Source: an uncultured Opitutales bacterium
Lineage (GTDB): Bacteria; Verrucomicrobiota; Verrucomicrobiia; Opitutales; Intestinicryptomonadaceae
Direction of reading: 5' to 3'
NCBI GenBank assembly: GCA_900547395.1
Contig: URGP01000016.1
Span: 1-52,746 of the forward strand
DNA length: 52,746 bases
Under the pieces are notes generated by a model, which saw only the letters and a program-made list of their open reading frames with translations, was not told the DNA's origin and did not search any database. The stretch's first letter is position 1; the number at the start of each line of letters is the position of its first letter. Positions 25,442 through 35,137 of this stretch are shown here, one piece after another. Made by a program: the position numbers and the translations under genes.

Positions 25442-26317
25442 TTAATGTTTATCCTGCTTTAAAAGGAAACTTTTTACCGTGTTCGACATAAGCATTGCGA
25501 CTGTCATAGGTCCGACGCCTCCCGGCACGGGAGTTATGAACGAGCATTTTGAAGCCACGTTTTCAAAATCGACGTCTCCGACGAGGCGGTAGCCCGACTT
25601 CTTTTCGGCGCAAGGAATGCGGTTTATGCCGACATCTATTACGCACGCGCCTTCCTTTACCATGTCTTCGGTTACGGTCAGGGGTCTGCCTACCGCCGCT
25701 ATCAGAATGTCAGCCTCTTTGCAAATTTCCTTCAAGTTTTCGCTTTTTGAGTGGCAGACGGTGACGGTTGCGTCTATGCCTTTTTGCATCAGAAGAAGCG
25801 CGAGGGGCTTGCCGACAATCAGGCTTCTTCCTATGACAACCGCCTTTTTGCCTTTTGTTTCAACTCCCGAACGCTTTATAAGCTCGATAATCCCCGCAGG
25901 AGTGCATGCGACGAACGCAGTTTTGTCTTCCTGGCAGAGCTTGCCCAAATTCGAGAAGCTGAATCCGTCAACGTCTTTCGATGCCGCGACCCTGTTGAAT
26001 GTGGCTTGCTCGTTTAAATGTTTTGGAAGCGGAGCCTGAACCAAAATCGCGTCAACCCCGTCGTCTGAATTAAGTTTGTCGATGAGCGCGTCAAGCTCAG
26101 ACTGGGTTGTTGTTTCGGGCAGGATGTTGAGCCTGCTTTCTATTCCGATTTTTGCGGCGACCTTGCTCTTCTTTGCGACGTAAGACACCGATGCGGGATC
26201 GTCTCCGACCCTGATTAGCGCGACGCACGGCTTGCGCCCCGAAATATTTGCGAGCTTTTCGCTAAGTTCTGCGTGTATTTCTTCCGAAATTTTGTTTCCG
26301 TCTATTAAGTTTGGCAT
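25442..26317 (-). CDS. folD: Bifunctional methylenetetrahydrofolate dehydrogenase/cyclohydrolase
   Basis: A 291-residue cytoplasmic enzyme interconverting 5,10-methylene-, methenyl- and 10-formyl-tetrahydrofolate, supplying one-carbon units for purines and methionine. The catalytic lysine is K50 in [15 protein letters not shown] is the folate loop, [14 protein letters not shown] the NADP-binding region and [16 protein letters not shown] the C-terminal signature. A small lipoprotein gene lies five bases upstream in the same direction. Confidence 0.96.
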   Translation of the reverse strand: MPNLIDGNKISEEIHAELSEKLANISGRKPCVALIRVGDDPASVSYVAKKSKVAAKIGIESRLNILPETTTQSELDALIDKLNSDDGVDAILVQAPLPKHLNEQATFNRVAASKDVDGFSFSNLGKLCQEDKTAFVACTPAGIIELIKRSGVETKGKKAVVIGRSLIVGKPLALLLMQKGIDATVTVCHSKSENLKEICKEADILIAAVGRPLTVTEDMVKEGACVIDVGINRIPCAEKKSGYRLVGDVDFENVASKCSFITPVPGGVGPMTVAMLMSNTVKSFLLKQDKH

Positions 26318-26322
26318 AATGT

Positions 26323-26667
26323 TTATCTTGAAAATTTAATCATGTCGGCTTTTAGGACATTGCCGTCCTGCGTTCCGGTAAGCACCCCGCGGATTACGAC
26401 GTTTCTATCCATGTATTGCTCAACATTCGACATTACCATGTTTGAAAAGTCTATGTAGGAGACAAAATTGCCGTCGGTGTCGTAAAATGCGTAAAGATAC
26501 GGCTTGGCGTATTTTTCATGGGTAAAGCGGCTTATGGTGCATTTCATTTTGCCTTCCATTATTTGCGGCTCTTTTGTCGGCTTGTAGCGTGGGCTTTGAC
26601 ACCCCGAAAAAAATGTCGCCGTAAAAATAAAAATTGCAAAAGCGAAAATATTTGAAAGTCTTTTCAT
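26323..26667 (-). CDS. Small putative lipoprotein
   Basis: A 114-residue exported protein. The hydrophobic N-terminus ends at FFSGC, a plausible lipobox with the lipid-modified cysteine at residue 23. The mature part (about 90 residues) looks like an OB-fold-like beta protein: [18 protein letters not shown] and [24 protein letters not shown]. This resembles small periplasmic beta-barrel lipoproteins, but no named family is claimed. Likely co-transcribed with folD. Confidence 0.68.
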   Translation of the reverse strand: MKRLSNIFAFAIFIFTATFFSGCQSPRYKPTKEPQIMEGKMKCTISRFTHEKYAKPYLYAFYDTDGNFVSYIDFSNMVMSNVEQYMDRNVVIRGVLTGTQDGNVLKADMIKFSR

Positions 26668-26740
26668 GTTTATAAAAAAATTACATCTTCATTTATAAAA
26701 TAACCCAAGCCCAACTTTCAACATTCAAATTGAAAATAAA

Positions 26741-27298
26741 ATGAGTGTTCCCGACATAAAGCGCAAGCATCTTTTGGTGGACGGCTGGAATATCATCCGC
26801 GCCCACAAGGATATGGCGCGTGCCTTTGAGGAACTTGGGCAGGACGCGGCAAAGAGAATGCTTTCTGACATGCTATCTCCTATTCACGACATTTTGGGCT
26901 ACCGCGTCACAATCGTTTATGACGGCAGGGGCGACGACATCAACGTGGAAAAAATCGGGCTTTCAAAAACATTTTCCGAAGTTTACACTCCGTCTTGCAT
27001 GACTGCCGACGAGCTGATAGAGCAGATGTGCGCGACTTCAAAAAATCCGCGCAGCATTACTGTTGCAAGCAGGGACAATTTGATAAGGTTGACTGCCATG
27101 GGGTTCAAGGTCGAAAGCATTACGAGCTTTCAGCTCTTCGGCTGGGCGGAAAGCGCGTCAAGGCTGCTGGCGCGGAAATTTGAAGACGTAAAAAGCGAAA
27201 GCGGAAAAAAGTGGCGCGAAAGCACCGCCGCCTTCGGAAATATCGAAGAGCTTTTGAAGTCCCGAAAAAATGAGGGCGGCGGGAAATCAAAGACTTGA
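26741..27298 (+). CDS. YacP/Rae1-like NYN-domain ribonuclease
   Basis: A 185-residue protein of the NYN (PIN-like) nuclease fold, YacP/DUF901 family. HLLVDGWNIIRAH provides the N-terminal acidic residue, TIVYDGRGDD the next, and SCMTADELIEQM and VASRDNLIRLTAMG complete the family's acidic cluster; in Bacillus the relative Rae1 cleaves mRNA on the ribosome. The C-terminus is a Lys/Gly-rich tail. It is divergent from the lipoprotein-folD unit and 33 bases before the Sel1-repeat gene. Confidence 0.88.
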   Translation: MSVPDIKRKHLLVDGWNIIRAHKDMARAFEELGQDAAKRMLSDMLSPIHDILGYRVTIVYDGRGDDINVEKIGLSKTFSEVYTPSCMTADELIEQMCATSKNPRSITVASRDNLIRLTAMGFKVESITSFQLFGWAESASRLLARKFEDVKSESGKKWRESTAAFGNIEELLKSRKNEGGGKSKT

Positions 27299-27331
27299 TT
27301 ATTGAAAACAAAAAATCTATATGTTTAATTG

Positions 27332-28399
27332 ATGAAAAGAATAATTCCATTTGTGATATTGGCATGTTCGTCTTTTGCGCATGCCCAAGACGGGGGAGAG
27401 ATTTTGGACGCCGACGGCAAACCCTTGTCTGCCCAGGCATTGGCGGACATTGCCTATAACAAGGCGGTTAGGTTTAAAGAGGAAAAGCGCGTCAAAGTTC
27501 AGGAGTTTGAAAAGAATTTGGAGCTTGCCGCAAAGGGAGACCCTGTCGCGCAAAACAAAGTCGGCGACGCTTATGCCGAAGGCGACATTATCGAAAAAAA
27601 CATGCGCACTGCCGCCTACTGGTGGTATGAGGCGGCAACGCGAAAAAATCCCGAAGCCATGTGCAGGTTGGGAGAGCTTTATTTCGAGGGCGGAATCATG
27701 AAGCGTAACAGGCACAAGGCGGTCGAATACTGGAAGGCGGCGTCGGTTGCGGGCAACGCGCAGGCGCAGTATTTTTTGGGCACATGCTATTCGGTCGGCG
27801 GCAACGGCATATTTAAGAACATGGAGCAGGCGGCATATTGGTGGCAGAAGTCGGCGCGCCAAAACAACATAAGGGCGGTTCATAATCTCGCGTTTTGCTA
27901 TGCGAGGGGTGAGGGCGTAAAGCAGGACCCCAAGTTCGCGTTTGAGCTGTGGAAGCGGGCGGCGCTGGAAAATTATCTGCCCGCAAAGACGATGCTTGGG
28001 CTTTGCTACTTTTCGGGCGAAGGGGTAGCAAAAGACATGAAAATGGCGGCGAATATTTGGACTGCCGCCTCCGAAGAGGGAGATGCCGACGCGCAGAGGT
28101 TTTTGGGCTTTTCATACTATTACGGAAAGGGTGTCGAGCAGGACAAGAATACCGCGCTTGTTCTCTTTCAGGCGTCTGCCGCGCAGGGCGACAAGGATTC
28201 CGCAAGGGCTGTCGAAGACTTGACTTTGGAAATAGGAATGCGCACTGCAAATTCTCCCGCTCCCAAGGTTGTGCCGAAAATCCCGAATGCGGGCTATGTT
28301 GAAACAAATCGCCCGTTCAGAACTTACGACACGGTGGGCAAAGATGTGCTTATCCCGAAAAATCAAGGCGAAAAAGAAGCAAAGCCGTCCAAAAAGTAA
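27332..28399 (+). CDS. Secreted Sel1-repeat (SLR) protein
   Basis: A 355-residue exported protein with a signal peptide (KRIIPFVILACSSFAHAQ, cleavage near residue 19) followed by a helix and then about six to seven 36-residue Sel1-like repeats (about 70-300), visible as AAYWWYEAATRKNPEAMCRL, YSVGGNGIFKNMEQAAYWW, YARGEGVKQDPKFAFELW, YFSGEGVAKDMKMAANIW and YYGKGVEQDKNTALVLF. Such solenoids bind other proteins, often in the envelope. The C-terminal 60 residues are unstructured, Pro/Lys rich. ATG 27332 is preferred over the TTG just before it. Confidence 0.88.
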   Translation: MKRIIPFVILACSSFAHAQDGGEILDADGKPLSAQALADIAYNKAVRFKEEKRVKVQEFEKNLELAAKGDPVAQNKVGDAYAEGDIIEKNMRTAAYWWYEAATRKNPEAMCRLGELYFEGGIMKRNRHKAVEYWKAASVAGNAQAQYFLGTCYSVGGNGIFKNMEQAAYWWQKSARQNNIRAVHNLAFCYARGEGVKQDPKFAFELWKRAALENYLPAKTMLGLCYFSGEGVAKDMKMAANIWTAASEEGDADAQRFLGFSYYYGKGVEQDKNTALVLFQASAAQGDKDSARAVEDLTLEIGMRTANSPAPKVVPKIPNAGYVETNRPFRTYDTVGKDVLIPKNQGEKEAKPSKK

Positions 28400-28404
28400 A
28401 AAAT

Positions 28405-28437
28405 TTAAGCGCGGAATTTTCACTCCGCGCTTTTTTT
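28405..28437 (+). terminator. Terminator between convergent genes
   Basis: AGCGCGGA (28408-28415) pairs with TCCGCGCT (28424-28431), followed by seven T on the plus strand. The minus strand also has a T-rich tail (TTAAATTTTTT), so it probably serves the GH130-like gene as well. Confidence 0.88.
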
Positions 28438-28453
28438 GTGTTTTGAAAAAATT

Positions 28454-29827
28454 TTACTTCACGAACTTTATGTTTTCGATTTTGTTTTTTTCCAAAAGTT
28501 CGATGATGCTTTTAAGCGATTTTACCGAAGCTTTGCTGTTTACTGAAATTTCAAGCGGCTTGTTTTCTTTTGCGAAATTTGCAAGTTTTGCATCCAGACT
28601 CTTTAAGTCTGTTTTTTGGTAATTCCAAAGTAATTCGCCGCTATCGAGAATTTCCACCCCCTCGTATTCGGGAATAGGGTCTCCAAATCTCTCGGATTTT
28701 TTCGGGTCGAAGACGGCAACTCCCACGAGAGAATCGGCGCATCCGTAATACATATACCACTTGCCCTTGTAGAAGGTCAGCCCCTCTATAAACACTGTGC
28801 CTTGCGCATATTGTCCCTTGCGCTCGAAATCCGCCATCGGGCGGAAAAAGGGAACGTCAAGGCGCGCTATGGGCTTTAACGGGTCGTTTAAGTCAAAGAG
28901 AACCTGCCCCGCGGCGTAAGTGCCTTCCGCAAAACGCTTGTCGGCGTCTTTTCCCCTCGAATTTTTGCCGTTATACAAAACCAAAATCCCCTTTTTCGTC
29001 TTTATTGCGGCGGGGCCGACTTCTGTTAGGGAACTATCGAAAAATCCCCTGCGAGGCGCGATTAGCTCTTTAAGGGAGCCGTTTGGGTTTTCGACGGGTT
29101 CCCAGTTTATGAGGTCGCTGCTCGTTGCGGCAAAAATGCGGTGTTCGCCCCAGTACATCAGGTATTTTCCGTTTATTTTGGAAATCACGAATTTGTCGGG
29201 GTCGGTTTTCGACTGTTCGGTGAGGATTGCGGCGGACTTGCAGAACATGTTTATGTATTTTCCGCCTTTTGCGTTTTTAAACGCGCTACCGTGTTTCTTC
29301 CAAGTGCGCAGGTCTTTTGAAGTTGCTATGCAAAGGCGCGCGCATTTTTTGTTCCAGCTTGTGTAGGTCAATACGAATGTGCCGTCTTCTGTCCGTGCAA
29401 GGCGCGGGTCTTCTGTGCCCCCTGTCCATTCAAATTCCTTGTTGTTGTCTTCTGCTGGAAAGAACACGGGGGCGGGGTGGCGTTTCATGTTTATGCCGTC
29501 GGTCGTTTCGGCAAGCCCCAGCCTTGAAGTGCGCGAGCCGACACCTTGAAATGTGTTGTCTTCTGCCCTGTATAGAATGCAGATTTTGTTTTTGTAAACG
29601 GTTGCGGCGGGATTAAATGTGTCGCTTTCTTCCCATTTGATTGGTCTTTTTTGCATTGGGCAATCGAATACGCTTTCTTTGTTTGGCGATATTACGGGAT
29701 TTGCCCCTTCGGGACGTTCAAATCCGCCCATTGCCCAGTCGGGCAGGGGATTTTTTTGCAGGCTGTTTTCTGCGTGGGCGGAAAGCCCGATTGCAAGCAT
29801 TAAAATAAATAGTGTTGTTCTCATCAT
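28454..29827 (-). CDS. Secreted GH130-like glycosidase/phosphorylase family protein
   Basis: A 457-residue exported protein with a signal peptide ([19 protein letters not shown]). The body is a five-bladed beta-propeller of the GH130/GH43-like type: [34 protein letters not shown] with the family's key aspartate at D140, [27 protein letters not shown] and [18 protein letters not shown]130 enzymes phosphorolyse or hydrolyse beta-mannosides; export argues for a hydrolase rather than a cytoplasmic phosphorylase. An additional C-terminal 60 residues ([12 protein letters not shown]...) form a helical domain not usual for the family. Either of two adjacent ATGs can start it. Confidence 0.85.
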   Translation of the reverse strand: MMRTTLFILMLAIGLSAHAENSLQKNPLPDWAMGGFERPEGANPVISPNKESVFDCPMQKRPIKWEESDTFNPAATVYKNKICILYRAEDNTFQGVGSRTSRLGLAETTDGINMKRHPAPVFFPAEDNNKEFEWTGGTEDPRLARTEDGTFVLTYTSWNKKCARLCIATSKDLRTWKKHGSAFKNAKGGKYINMFCKSAAILTEQSKTDPDKFVISKINGKYLMYWGEHRIFAATSSDLINWEPVENPNGSLKELIAPRRGFFDSSLTEVGPAAIKTKKGILVLYNGKNSRGKDADKRFAEGTYAAGQVLFDLNDPLKPIARLDVPFFRPMADFERKGQYAQGTVFIEGLTFYKGKWYMYYGCADSLVGVAVFDPKKSERFGDPIPEYEGVEILDSGELLWNYQKTDLKSLDAKLANFAKENKPLEISVNSKASVKSLKSIIELLEKNKIENIKFVK

Positions 29828-29955
29828 ATATAAACTTTTTTACAGACGAAAGAATTACGCATAAAAATACTGTTTATCAAGGGTTTTTATTGTTTTTTTT
29901 AAAAAATGCTTGCCTATGGCTTTTTTTTAGTCTAACCCCAATGGGGGAAAATAAT

Positions 29956-31512
29956 ATGAACAACGCAATAGACGATATTTTCTTTAAAAGTGCGGACGAC
30001 TTTTTCCGCATGAACGCGCCGACGGCTCTTACTTATGACGATGTCACGTTGGCAACCCAGTATTCGGCGATTTTGCCAAAGCAGACGAAATTGGATACGG
30101 AGCTTTCCGAAAGCGTCAAGCTGACACTGCCAATCATCTCTTCGGACATGGATACGGTTACCGAATACAAGATGGCGATTGCAATGGCAAGAAACGGCGG
30201 TTTGGGCATAATCCACTCCTCGATGACCGCAGACGAACAGCTCTCGCAGGTAAGCAGGGTTAAAAACTACATTCACGGTTTGATTCAAGACCCGATAAGG
30301 GTTTCTCCCGAACAGTTCATCGGCGACGTCTTGAACATGGTTGAGGACAAAAAGTTCCGTTTCAGAACATTCCCCGTGGTTGACGGGCAGGGCAAGCTTG
30401 TCGGTCTTTTGCCGGGCAGCGTGGTGAAATCCCGCTATGCCTCGATGAAGATTGCAGACGCAATGTCGCCCCGCTCAGAAGTGTTCACAATTTCGGCAAA
30501 AGACTTGGGTGCAGACCCGATTGAGGCGGCAGACAACTTCTTTAACGACCATTTCGGCGTCCACAAGCTTTTGGTTGTCGATGAAAACGACAAGCTTAAA
30601 GGTCTTTTCACTCTTTCTGACATCGAAAGAATTTCAGACGAAAATGCGTCGCAAAAACGCGCGGCGAGGGACTCGCGCTTCCGCCTGCTCTGCGGTGCTA
30701 CGCTTTCAATTTACCGCAACAAGGATGGCGGTCTTGACAAGGACAGAATTATAAACCATGTCGGCGCGCTCGTGGAACGCGGTTTGGACGTGGCGGCGGT
30801 TTCCACCGCGCACGGCTTTACGGAAGGCGTCGGTTCAATGGTAAAACTCGTCCGCGAAAACTTCAAGGATTTGACCATAATCGGCGGCAATGTCACAAGT
30901 GCGGCGGGCGTTGAATATCTCGCAAACGCGGGCGCGGACGCGATAAAAGTCGGGCAGGGCCCCGGTTCCATCTGCACGACACGCATAGTTGCGGGCATCG
31001 GCATACCGCAGCTTACGGCTTTGTATGTATGCTCTTCGCAAGCGAAGAAATCGGGCGTCAAAATAATTGCAGACGGTGGCATAACAAAGAGCGGCGACAT
31101 GGTAAAGGCTTTGACTTTGGCTGACGCGGTTTTGTGCGGAAGCCTGCTTGCGGGCACGCCCGAAGCTCCCGGCAAGATTATGGAAATCAACGGCAAGAGC
31201 TACAAGCAATACCGCGGCATGGGTTCCATGGCGGCGATGAAAGACGGCTCTGCCGCGCGTTATGGCAGGGACACCAAAGACAAGACCGACAAGGTGACTG
31301 CGGAGGGCATCGAGGCGTTGAAGGAAGTTTCGGTTGGTCTTGATACTTTGCTTGCGCAGTATGCGGGCGGTATCCAAAGCGGCATGGGCTATTTGGGCGC
31401 GGAAGATTTGGCGGCGTTGAAGCGCAACGCCAGATTTGCTAAAATCACAGCTGCGGGTCAGAAGGAAAGCTTCCCCCACGACGTGATAGAAGTTAAGACA
31501 AACAATGCCTAA
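29956..31512 (+). CDS. guaB: Inosine-5'-monophosphate dehydrogenase
   Basis: A 518-residue enzyme converting IMP to XMP in guanine nucleotide synthesis. ATG 29956 is chosen because GGGGGA (29943-29948) forms a good ribosome site; ATG 29941 lies upstream within it. A TIM barrel is interrupted by two CBS domains (about residues 110-240). The catalytic cysteine is C340 in GPGSICTTR, with [16 protein letters not shown] and GMGSMAAM as later active-site segments. The monovalent-cation and flap region shows SAARYGRD. Confidence 0.96.
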   Translation: MNNAIDDIFFKSADDFFRMNAPTALTYDDVTLATQYSAILPKQTKLDTELSESVKLTLPIISSDMDTVTEYKMAIAMARNGGLGIIHSSMTADEQLSQVSRVKNYIHGLIQDPIRVSPEQFIGDVLNMVEDKKFRFRTFPVVDGQGKLVGLLPGSVVKSRYASMKIADAMSPRSEVFTISAKDLGADPIEAADNFFNDHFGVHKLLVVDENDKLKGLFTLSDIERISDENASQKRAARDSRFRLLCGATLSIYRNKDGGLDKDRIINHVGALVERGLDVAAVSTAHGFTEGVGSMVKLVRENFKDLTIIGGNVTSAAGVEYLANAGADAIKVGQGPGSICTTRIVAGIGIPQLTALYVCSSQAKKSGVKIIADGGITKSGDMVKALTLADAVLCGSLLAGTPEAPGKIMEINGKSYKQYRGMGSMAAMKDGSAARYGRDTKDKTDKVTAEGIEALKEVSVGLDTLLAQYAGGIQSGMGYLGAEDLAALKRNARFAKITAAGQKESFPHDVIEVKTNNA

Positions 31513-31595
31513 GTTGTTTGCCTGACGCAAAAATGTGAAATCCGCCATGTATGCAAAATGGCGGAGTTTCTCTGTATTTTATATTTTTTATTGCT

Positions 31596-33290
31596 ATGAC
31601 TCCCACAAAAGTTTTTCTGACAATTCTTGCGACGGTCTTGGTTTTGGGCTTTTTCTATTTTCTTACTCTGTTTTCTCCGCGCGGAGTTTACGAGGAGCAT
31701 CAAGACGTGGAAATTTCGCTTGCCGACGCGCTTGAAATGAAAACCGAAGCGGGAAAGCTTTATAATGAATTTTTGGAAAAACTGAAGCTTGGCGAGCCTA
31801 CGAAAGCCGACATGGATAAACTCGAAAAATCCATAGGGCTTTTGAGTTCTTTCATAAAACAGACCGAGACTTCCGACAGGGCGACGCACGCCGAGCTTAC
31901 GCAAATGCGCACGACTTTGCAAAACGTGCAGGGCAGAAAAGACGCCGAAGAAATACCGATGATGTTAAAAGAGGCGGACGAGGCTTTTACGAAGCACAAT
32001 ATGCTCTTGGCGTTGGAATTATATAAAAAAGTATATGAGGCGCAGGAGCGTGTAAACAGGCTCTATCCCGACAGCGACTATTGCAGCGTATCGACCCTTT
32101 CAAAGGCGGAGCAAATGTTGCGCCTTGTAAGCGCGGCACCTCTCGCTTCCGAAATAAAGGAAATACAGGCGCAAATAAAGGAGCATGTTGCGTTGAAGCA
32201 CTGGGAAGAGGCAAAAAAATTATATAAAAAAGCAATATCCTTGCAGAATAGAATAAACAAGGACTATGCAAACACAAGCTATGCCGATTTTTCAAAGGTA
32301 AGGGATTTTGAAATAGAATTGGATTCTTTAAACGCCGCTCCTTTGCAGGCTGAAATTGAAGAGGCATTGGCGGCAGGGAAAAAGTGCGAGGAAGGCAAAA
32401 ACTATCTCGCCGCCGCGGAGCAGTACCGAATCGCGGTTGACAAGCAGAGCGAACTCAACACGCTTTTTGAGCGCAGTTCTTACGCTTCCGGAGAAAAGCT
32501 TGCTAAATTCAGGGTTTTAAAGGATGTCGCCATGAGCCGCCCGCTTTTTGACGAAATTTCTCAAAAATATGAGAAAATGCGCGAAATGTTGCGAAACGGA
32601 GAGTCTTCCGACAAAATTTTGCCCCTTGCGCAAAATATTCTTTTAAAGTGCGAAAGCTTCAAGACGGAGCATCCTTTAAGCGGGCTTTTGGACGATGAAA
32701 CTGTCTTGTCTTTGCGCTATATCGGCTATTTGGGCAAAAACTTGGAAACAATTTACAGGCAGTGCATGGAAAATTTGTTGCCGATAAATTCTTCGGAAAA
32801 TGTCAAAATGCTGAAATCCGAAGTTTCGCAGTCGCTTTATGAATTTGTGATGCAGGAAAATCCCAGCAGAAACAAAAATCCCGAAAATCCCGTTGAAACC
32901 GTTTCGTATGAAAATGCCTTGGATTTTTGCAGGAGGCTTTCTTGGATTTTGGGAAGAAAAATCACCCTGCCTTCGTTGGAGCAGCTTAAAAGTGCCGTCG
33001 GGTCTTTGGCTTACGTGGATTTGGATGCCATATCGTGGAATGCCGGCAATTCCGGGCTTCGCACGCACAAAGTGGCGTCGAAAAGCCCGAACGTCAAGGG
33101 TTTTTACGACTTGCTTGGCAATGTTTCGGAATTTACTTCCGCCGATAAAAACGCAAAGGCTTTTGTATTTGGCGGGAATGCACAGACTTGGACGGACGCT
33201 TTAAGCGAAATTCCCGTCCGCGAAATTCAGACAAGCCAAAACGGCGACAGAACCGTGGGTTTTAGGTTTGTCGTATCTTTTTCTGAATAG
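31596..33290 (+). CDS. Membrane-anchored coiled-coil/TPR-like protein with FGE-like C-terminal domain
   Basis: A 564-residue protein. ATG 31596 begins just before a single membrane anchor (FLTILATVLVLGFFYFLTLF, residues 7-26). Residues 50-340 form long helices with three similar ~65-residue units (LLALELYKKVYEAQERVNRL, EEAKKLYKKAISLQNRINKD, LAAAEQYRIAVDKQSELNTL). The C-terminal 170 residues look like the formylglycine-generating-enzyme/sulfatase-modifying fold: NPVETVSYENALDFCRRLS, KITLPSLEQL, KGFYDLLGNVSEFT, FGGNAQTW, RTVGFRFVVS. The paired cysteines of active FGE are not present, so a ligand-binding or scaffold role is more likely. A terminator follows. Confidence 0.75.
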   Translation: MTPTKVFLTILATVLVLGFFYFLTLFSPRGVYEEHQDVEISLADALEMKTEAGKLYNEFLEKLKLGEPTKADMDKLEKSIGLLSSFIKQTETSDRATHAELTQMRTTLQNVQGRKDAEEIPMMLKEADEAFTKHNMLLALELYKKVYEAQERVNRLYPDSDYCSVSTLSKAEQMLRLVSAAPLASEIKEIQAQIKEHVALKHWEEAKKLYKKAISLQNRINKDYANTSYADFSKVRDFEIELDSLNAAPLQAEIEEALAAGKKCEEGKNYLAAAEQYRIAVDKQSELNTLFERSSYASGEKLAKFRVLKDVAMSRPLFDEISQKYEKMREMLRNGESSDKILPLAQNILLKCESFKTEHPLSGLLDDETVLSLRYIGYLGKNLETIYRQCMENLLPINSSENVKMLKSEVSQSLYEFVMQENPSRNKNPENPVETVSYENALDFCRRLSWILGRKITLPSLEQLKSAVGSLAYVDLDAISWNAGNSGLRTHKVASKSPNVKGFYDLLGNVSEFTSADKNAKAFVFGGNAQTWTDALSEIPVREIQTSQNGDRTVGFRFVVSFSE

Positions 33291-33321
33291 CGTTTTGCTT
33301 TTTTTGTGCGCATTCGGTTTT

Positions 33322-33345
33322 TTGCGGCAAAATCCGCAATTTTTT
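33322..33345 (+). terminator. Terminator of the FGE-like protein gene
   Basis: TTGCGG-CAAAAT-CCGCAA hairpin (33322-33339) followed by six T. Confidence 0.8.
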
Positions 33346-33433
33346 GCATAGGTTTTTTGCAATATGGGTTTTTGTTGCATTGCGTTAATATTTGTGTTTA
33401 CAAGATTGAAATAAAAATCCATTCTCACAAGAA

Positions 33434-34174
33434 ATGGATTTGCAAAATGGGAAATTATCGATAACTGCGCGCGAGCTTGTCAAAGACTACGGCAAAAGGC
33501 GCGTGGTAAACGGCGTGAATTTAAGCCTTGCCGCAGGGGAAATCGTGGGGCTTTTGGGCCCGAACGGCGCGGGAAAAACAACGAGTTTTTACATGATTAT
33601 GGGGCTTGTCCCCGCAACGGCGGGCAACGTCTTTTTGGGAAATGTCGATATTACGAATTTGCCTATGTACAGGCGTTCAAGAATGGGCATAGGATATTTG
33701 CCGCAGGAAGCTTCGGTTTTCAGAAAGCTCACTGTTGAAGAAAACGTCATGGCGGTTGTCGAAACATTGGATATGCCGAAGAAGGAGCGCAAGGACTATG
33801 TCTTGAAAATGCTTGACGATTTGGATTTGAAGCGTCTTTCCTCTCAAAAGGCGTACACGCTTTCGGGGGGAGAGCGCAGGAGGCTTGAAATCACCCGCGC
33901 TCTGGCCGTCCGCCCGAAATTTCTTTTGATGGACGAGCCTTTCAGCGGAGTTGACCCGATAAGCGTGGCGGAAGTCCAAAATATTGTTTTGGGGTTAAAG
34001 GCAAAGGGCATCAGCGTCCTTATCACCGACCACAACGTGCGCGAAACTCTCAGCATTGTGGACAGGGCTTACCTAATCCACCAGGGGAAGGTTTTAAGCC
34101 AGGGCACAAGCGAATTTTTGGTAAACGACGAAATGAGCCGCAAGTTCTATTTGGGTGAAAGCTTTAAAATGTAG
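33434..34174 (+). CDS. lptB: LPS export ABC transporter ATP-binding protein
   Basis: A 246-residue ATPase that powers lipopolysaccharide extraction by LptBFG. Walker A is GPNGAGKTT (42-50), the signature is LSGGERRRLEITRALA, Walker B is FLLMDEPFSGVDP, and the switch histidine lies in ITDHNVRET. The last two are LptB-typical. The partner genes lptF, lptG, lptA and lptC are not in the window. hprK follows after three bases, an arrangement also seen in proteobacteria where rpoN usually lies between. Confidence 0.95.
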   Translation: MDLQNGKLSITARELVKDYGKRRVVNGVNLSLAAGEIVGLLGPNGAGKTTSFYMIMGLVPATAGNVFLGNVDITNLPMYRRSRMGIGYLPQEASVFRKLTVEENVMAVVETLDMPKKERKDYVLKMLDDLDLKRLSSQKAYTLSGGERRRLEITRALAVRPKFLLMDEPFSGVDPISVAEVQNIVLGLKAKGISVLITDHNVRETLSIVDRAYLIHQGKVLSQGTSEFLVNDEMSRKFYLGESFKM

Positions 34175-34177
34175 TTT

Positions 34178-35119
34178 ATGTCGGAAGCAAACGAACAGTC
34201 TATTTCCGTAAAGGAATTTTACGATTTATTTAAGGAAACTTTGCAGCTCGAAATGGCTGCGGGGGCAGGCGGGCTTGATAAAATCATAAAGGATTTGGGT
34301 TCAAACCGCCCCGCGCTGGCGATAACGGGCTACTTTAAAAATTTTGCCGCGCACCGCATACAGATTTTCGGCGCGGGCGAAATGGCTTATCTGCGGGACT
34401 TGCCCGCCGAAGAGCAGGAGCAGGCAATGCGCGAGATTGTCGAAAAGGGCGTCACCTGCATGATTGTTTCCCGCAACATTGTTCCGACGAGGGCGATGCT
34501 GAGAGTCGCGGAGGAGTTCAATGTGCCGCTTCTTCGCACAAGAATGCGCTCGAAGGAGTTTTCGACTGATTTGTCGCTGGAAGTCGGCAAGAAGTTTGCG
34601 CCGCGCATCAGTTTGCACGGAACGTTTTTGGACGTCAAGGGTATAGGCGTTTTAATCCGCGGCGCAAGCGGAGTCGGCAAGAGCGAATGCGCGCTTGCCT
34701 TAATCGACCACGGGCATTCGCTTGTGGCAGACGACATGACGTGCTGCGTAAAAATCGGAAAAGACAGGGTAATTGGCAAGAGCAACGACTTAAACCGCGG
34801 GTACATGGAGTGCCGCGGAATTGGCATAATCGACGTTGCGAAGCTCTACGGGGTTAGATGTTTGCGCCTCGAAAAGCAGGTCGATTTGGTTGTGACTTTC
34901 GTTGAATGGAAATCGGGAATACCCGAAGAGCGCACGGGGCTTGACAAGAATTACTTTGACATCTTGGGCGTTTCAATTCCGCATATCGAAATTCCCGTAA
35001 GACCTGGAAGGGACATGGCGCGCCTTGTTGAAGTTGCCGCCATGGTTCAGGCGTTGCGCGAAATGGGTCATGACGCGGCGGCGGAGTTCAACGAACGCCT
35101 GATTGCCGCGATGAGTTAA
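34178..35119 (+). CDS. hprK: HPr kinase/phosphorylase
   Basis: A 313-residue enzyme that phosphorylates and dephosphorylates a serine of HPr, linking phosphotransfer signalling to metabolism. The N-terminal domain (1-130) is followed by the kinase domain with H147 (SLHGTF), the P-loop GASGVGKS (162-169), and DD at 185-186 (LVADDM). The RECRGIGIID-type signature appears as MECRGIGIIDVAKLYG, and PVRPGRDMARLVEVAAM is the C-terminal motif. No HPr gene or other PTS component lies nearby. Confidence 0.95.
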   Translation: MSEANEQSISVKEFYDLFKETLQLEMAAGAGGLDKIIKDLGSNRPALAITGYFKNFAAHRIQIFGAGEMAYLRDLPAEEQEQAMREIVEKGVTCMIVSRNIVPTRAMLRVAEEFNVPLLRTRMRSKEFSTDLSLEVGKKFAPRISLHGTFLDVKGIGVLIRGASGVGKSECALALIDHGHSLVADDMTCCVKIGKDRVIGKSNDLNRGYMECRGIGIIDVAKLYGVRCLRLEKQVDLVVTFVEWKSGIPEERTGLDKNYFDILGVSIPHIEIPVRPGRDMARLVEVAAMVQALREMGHDAAAEFNERLIAAMS

Positions 35120-35137
35120 AGCTTTTGGGATTTTTTT

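Noticed and set aside
30835..31548. 237-codon minus-strand open frame
   Set aside because: Shadow of guaB.
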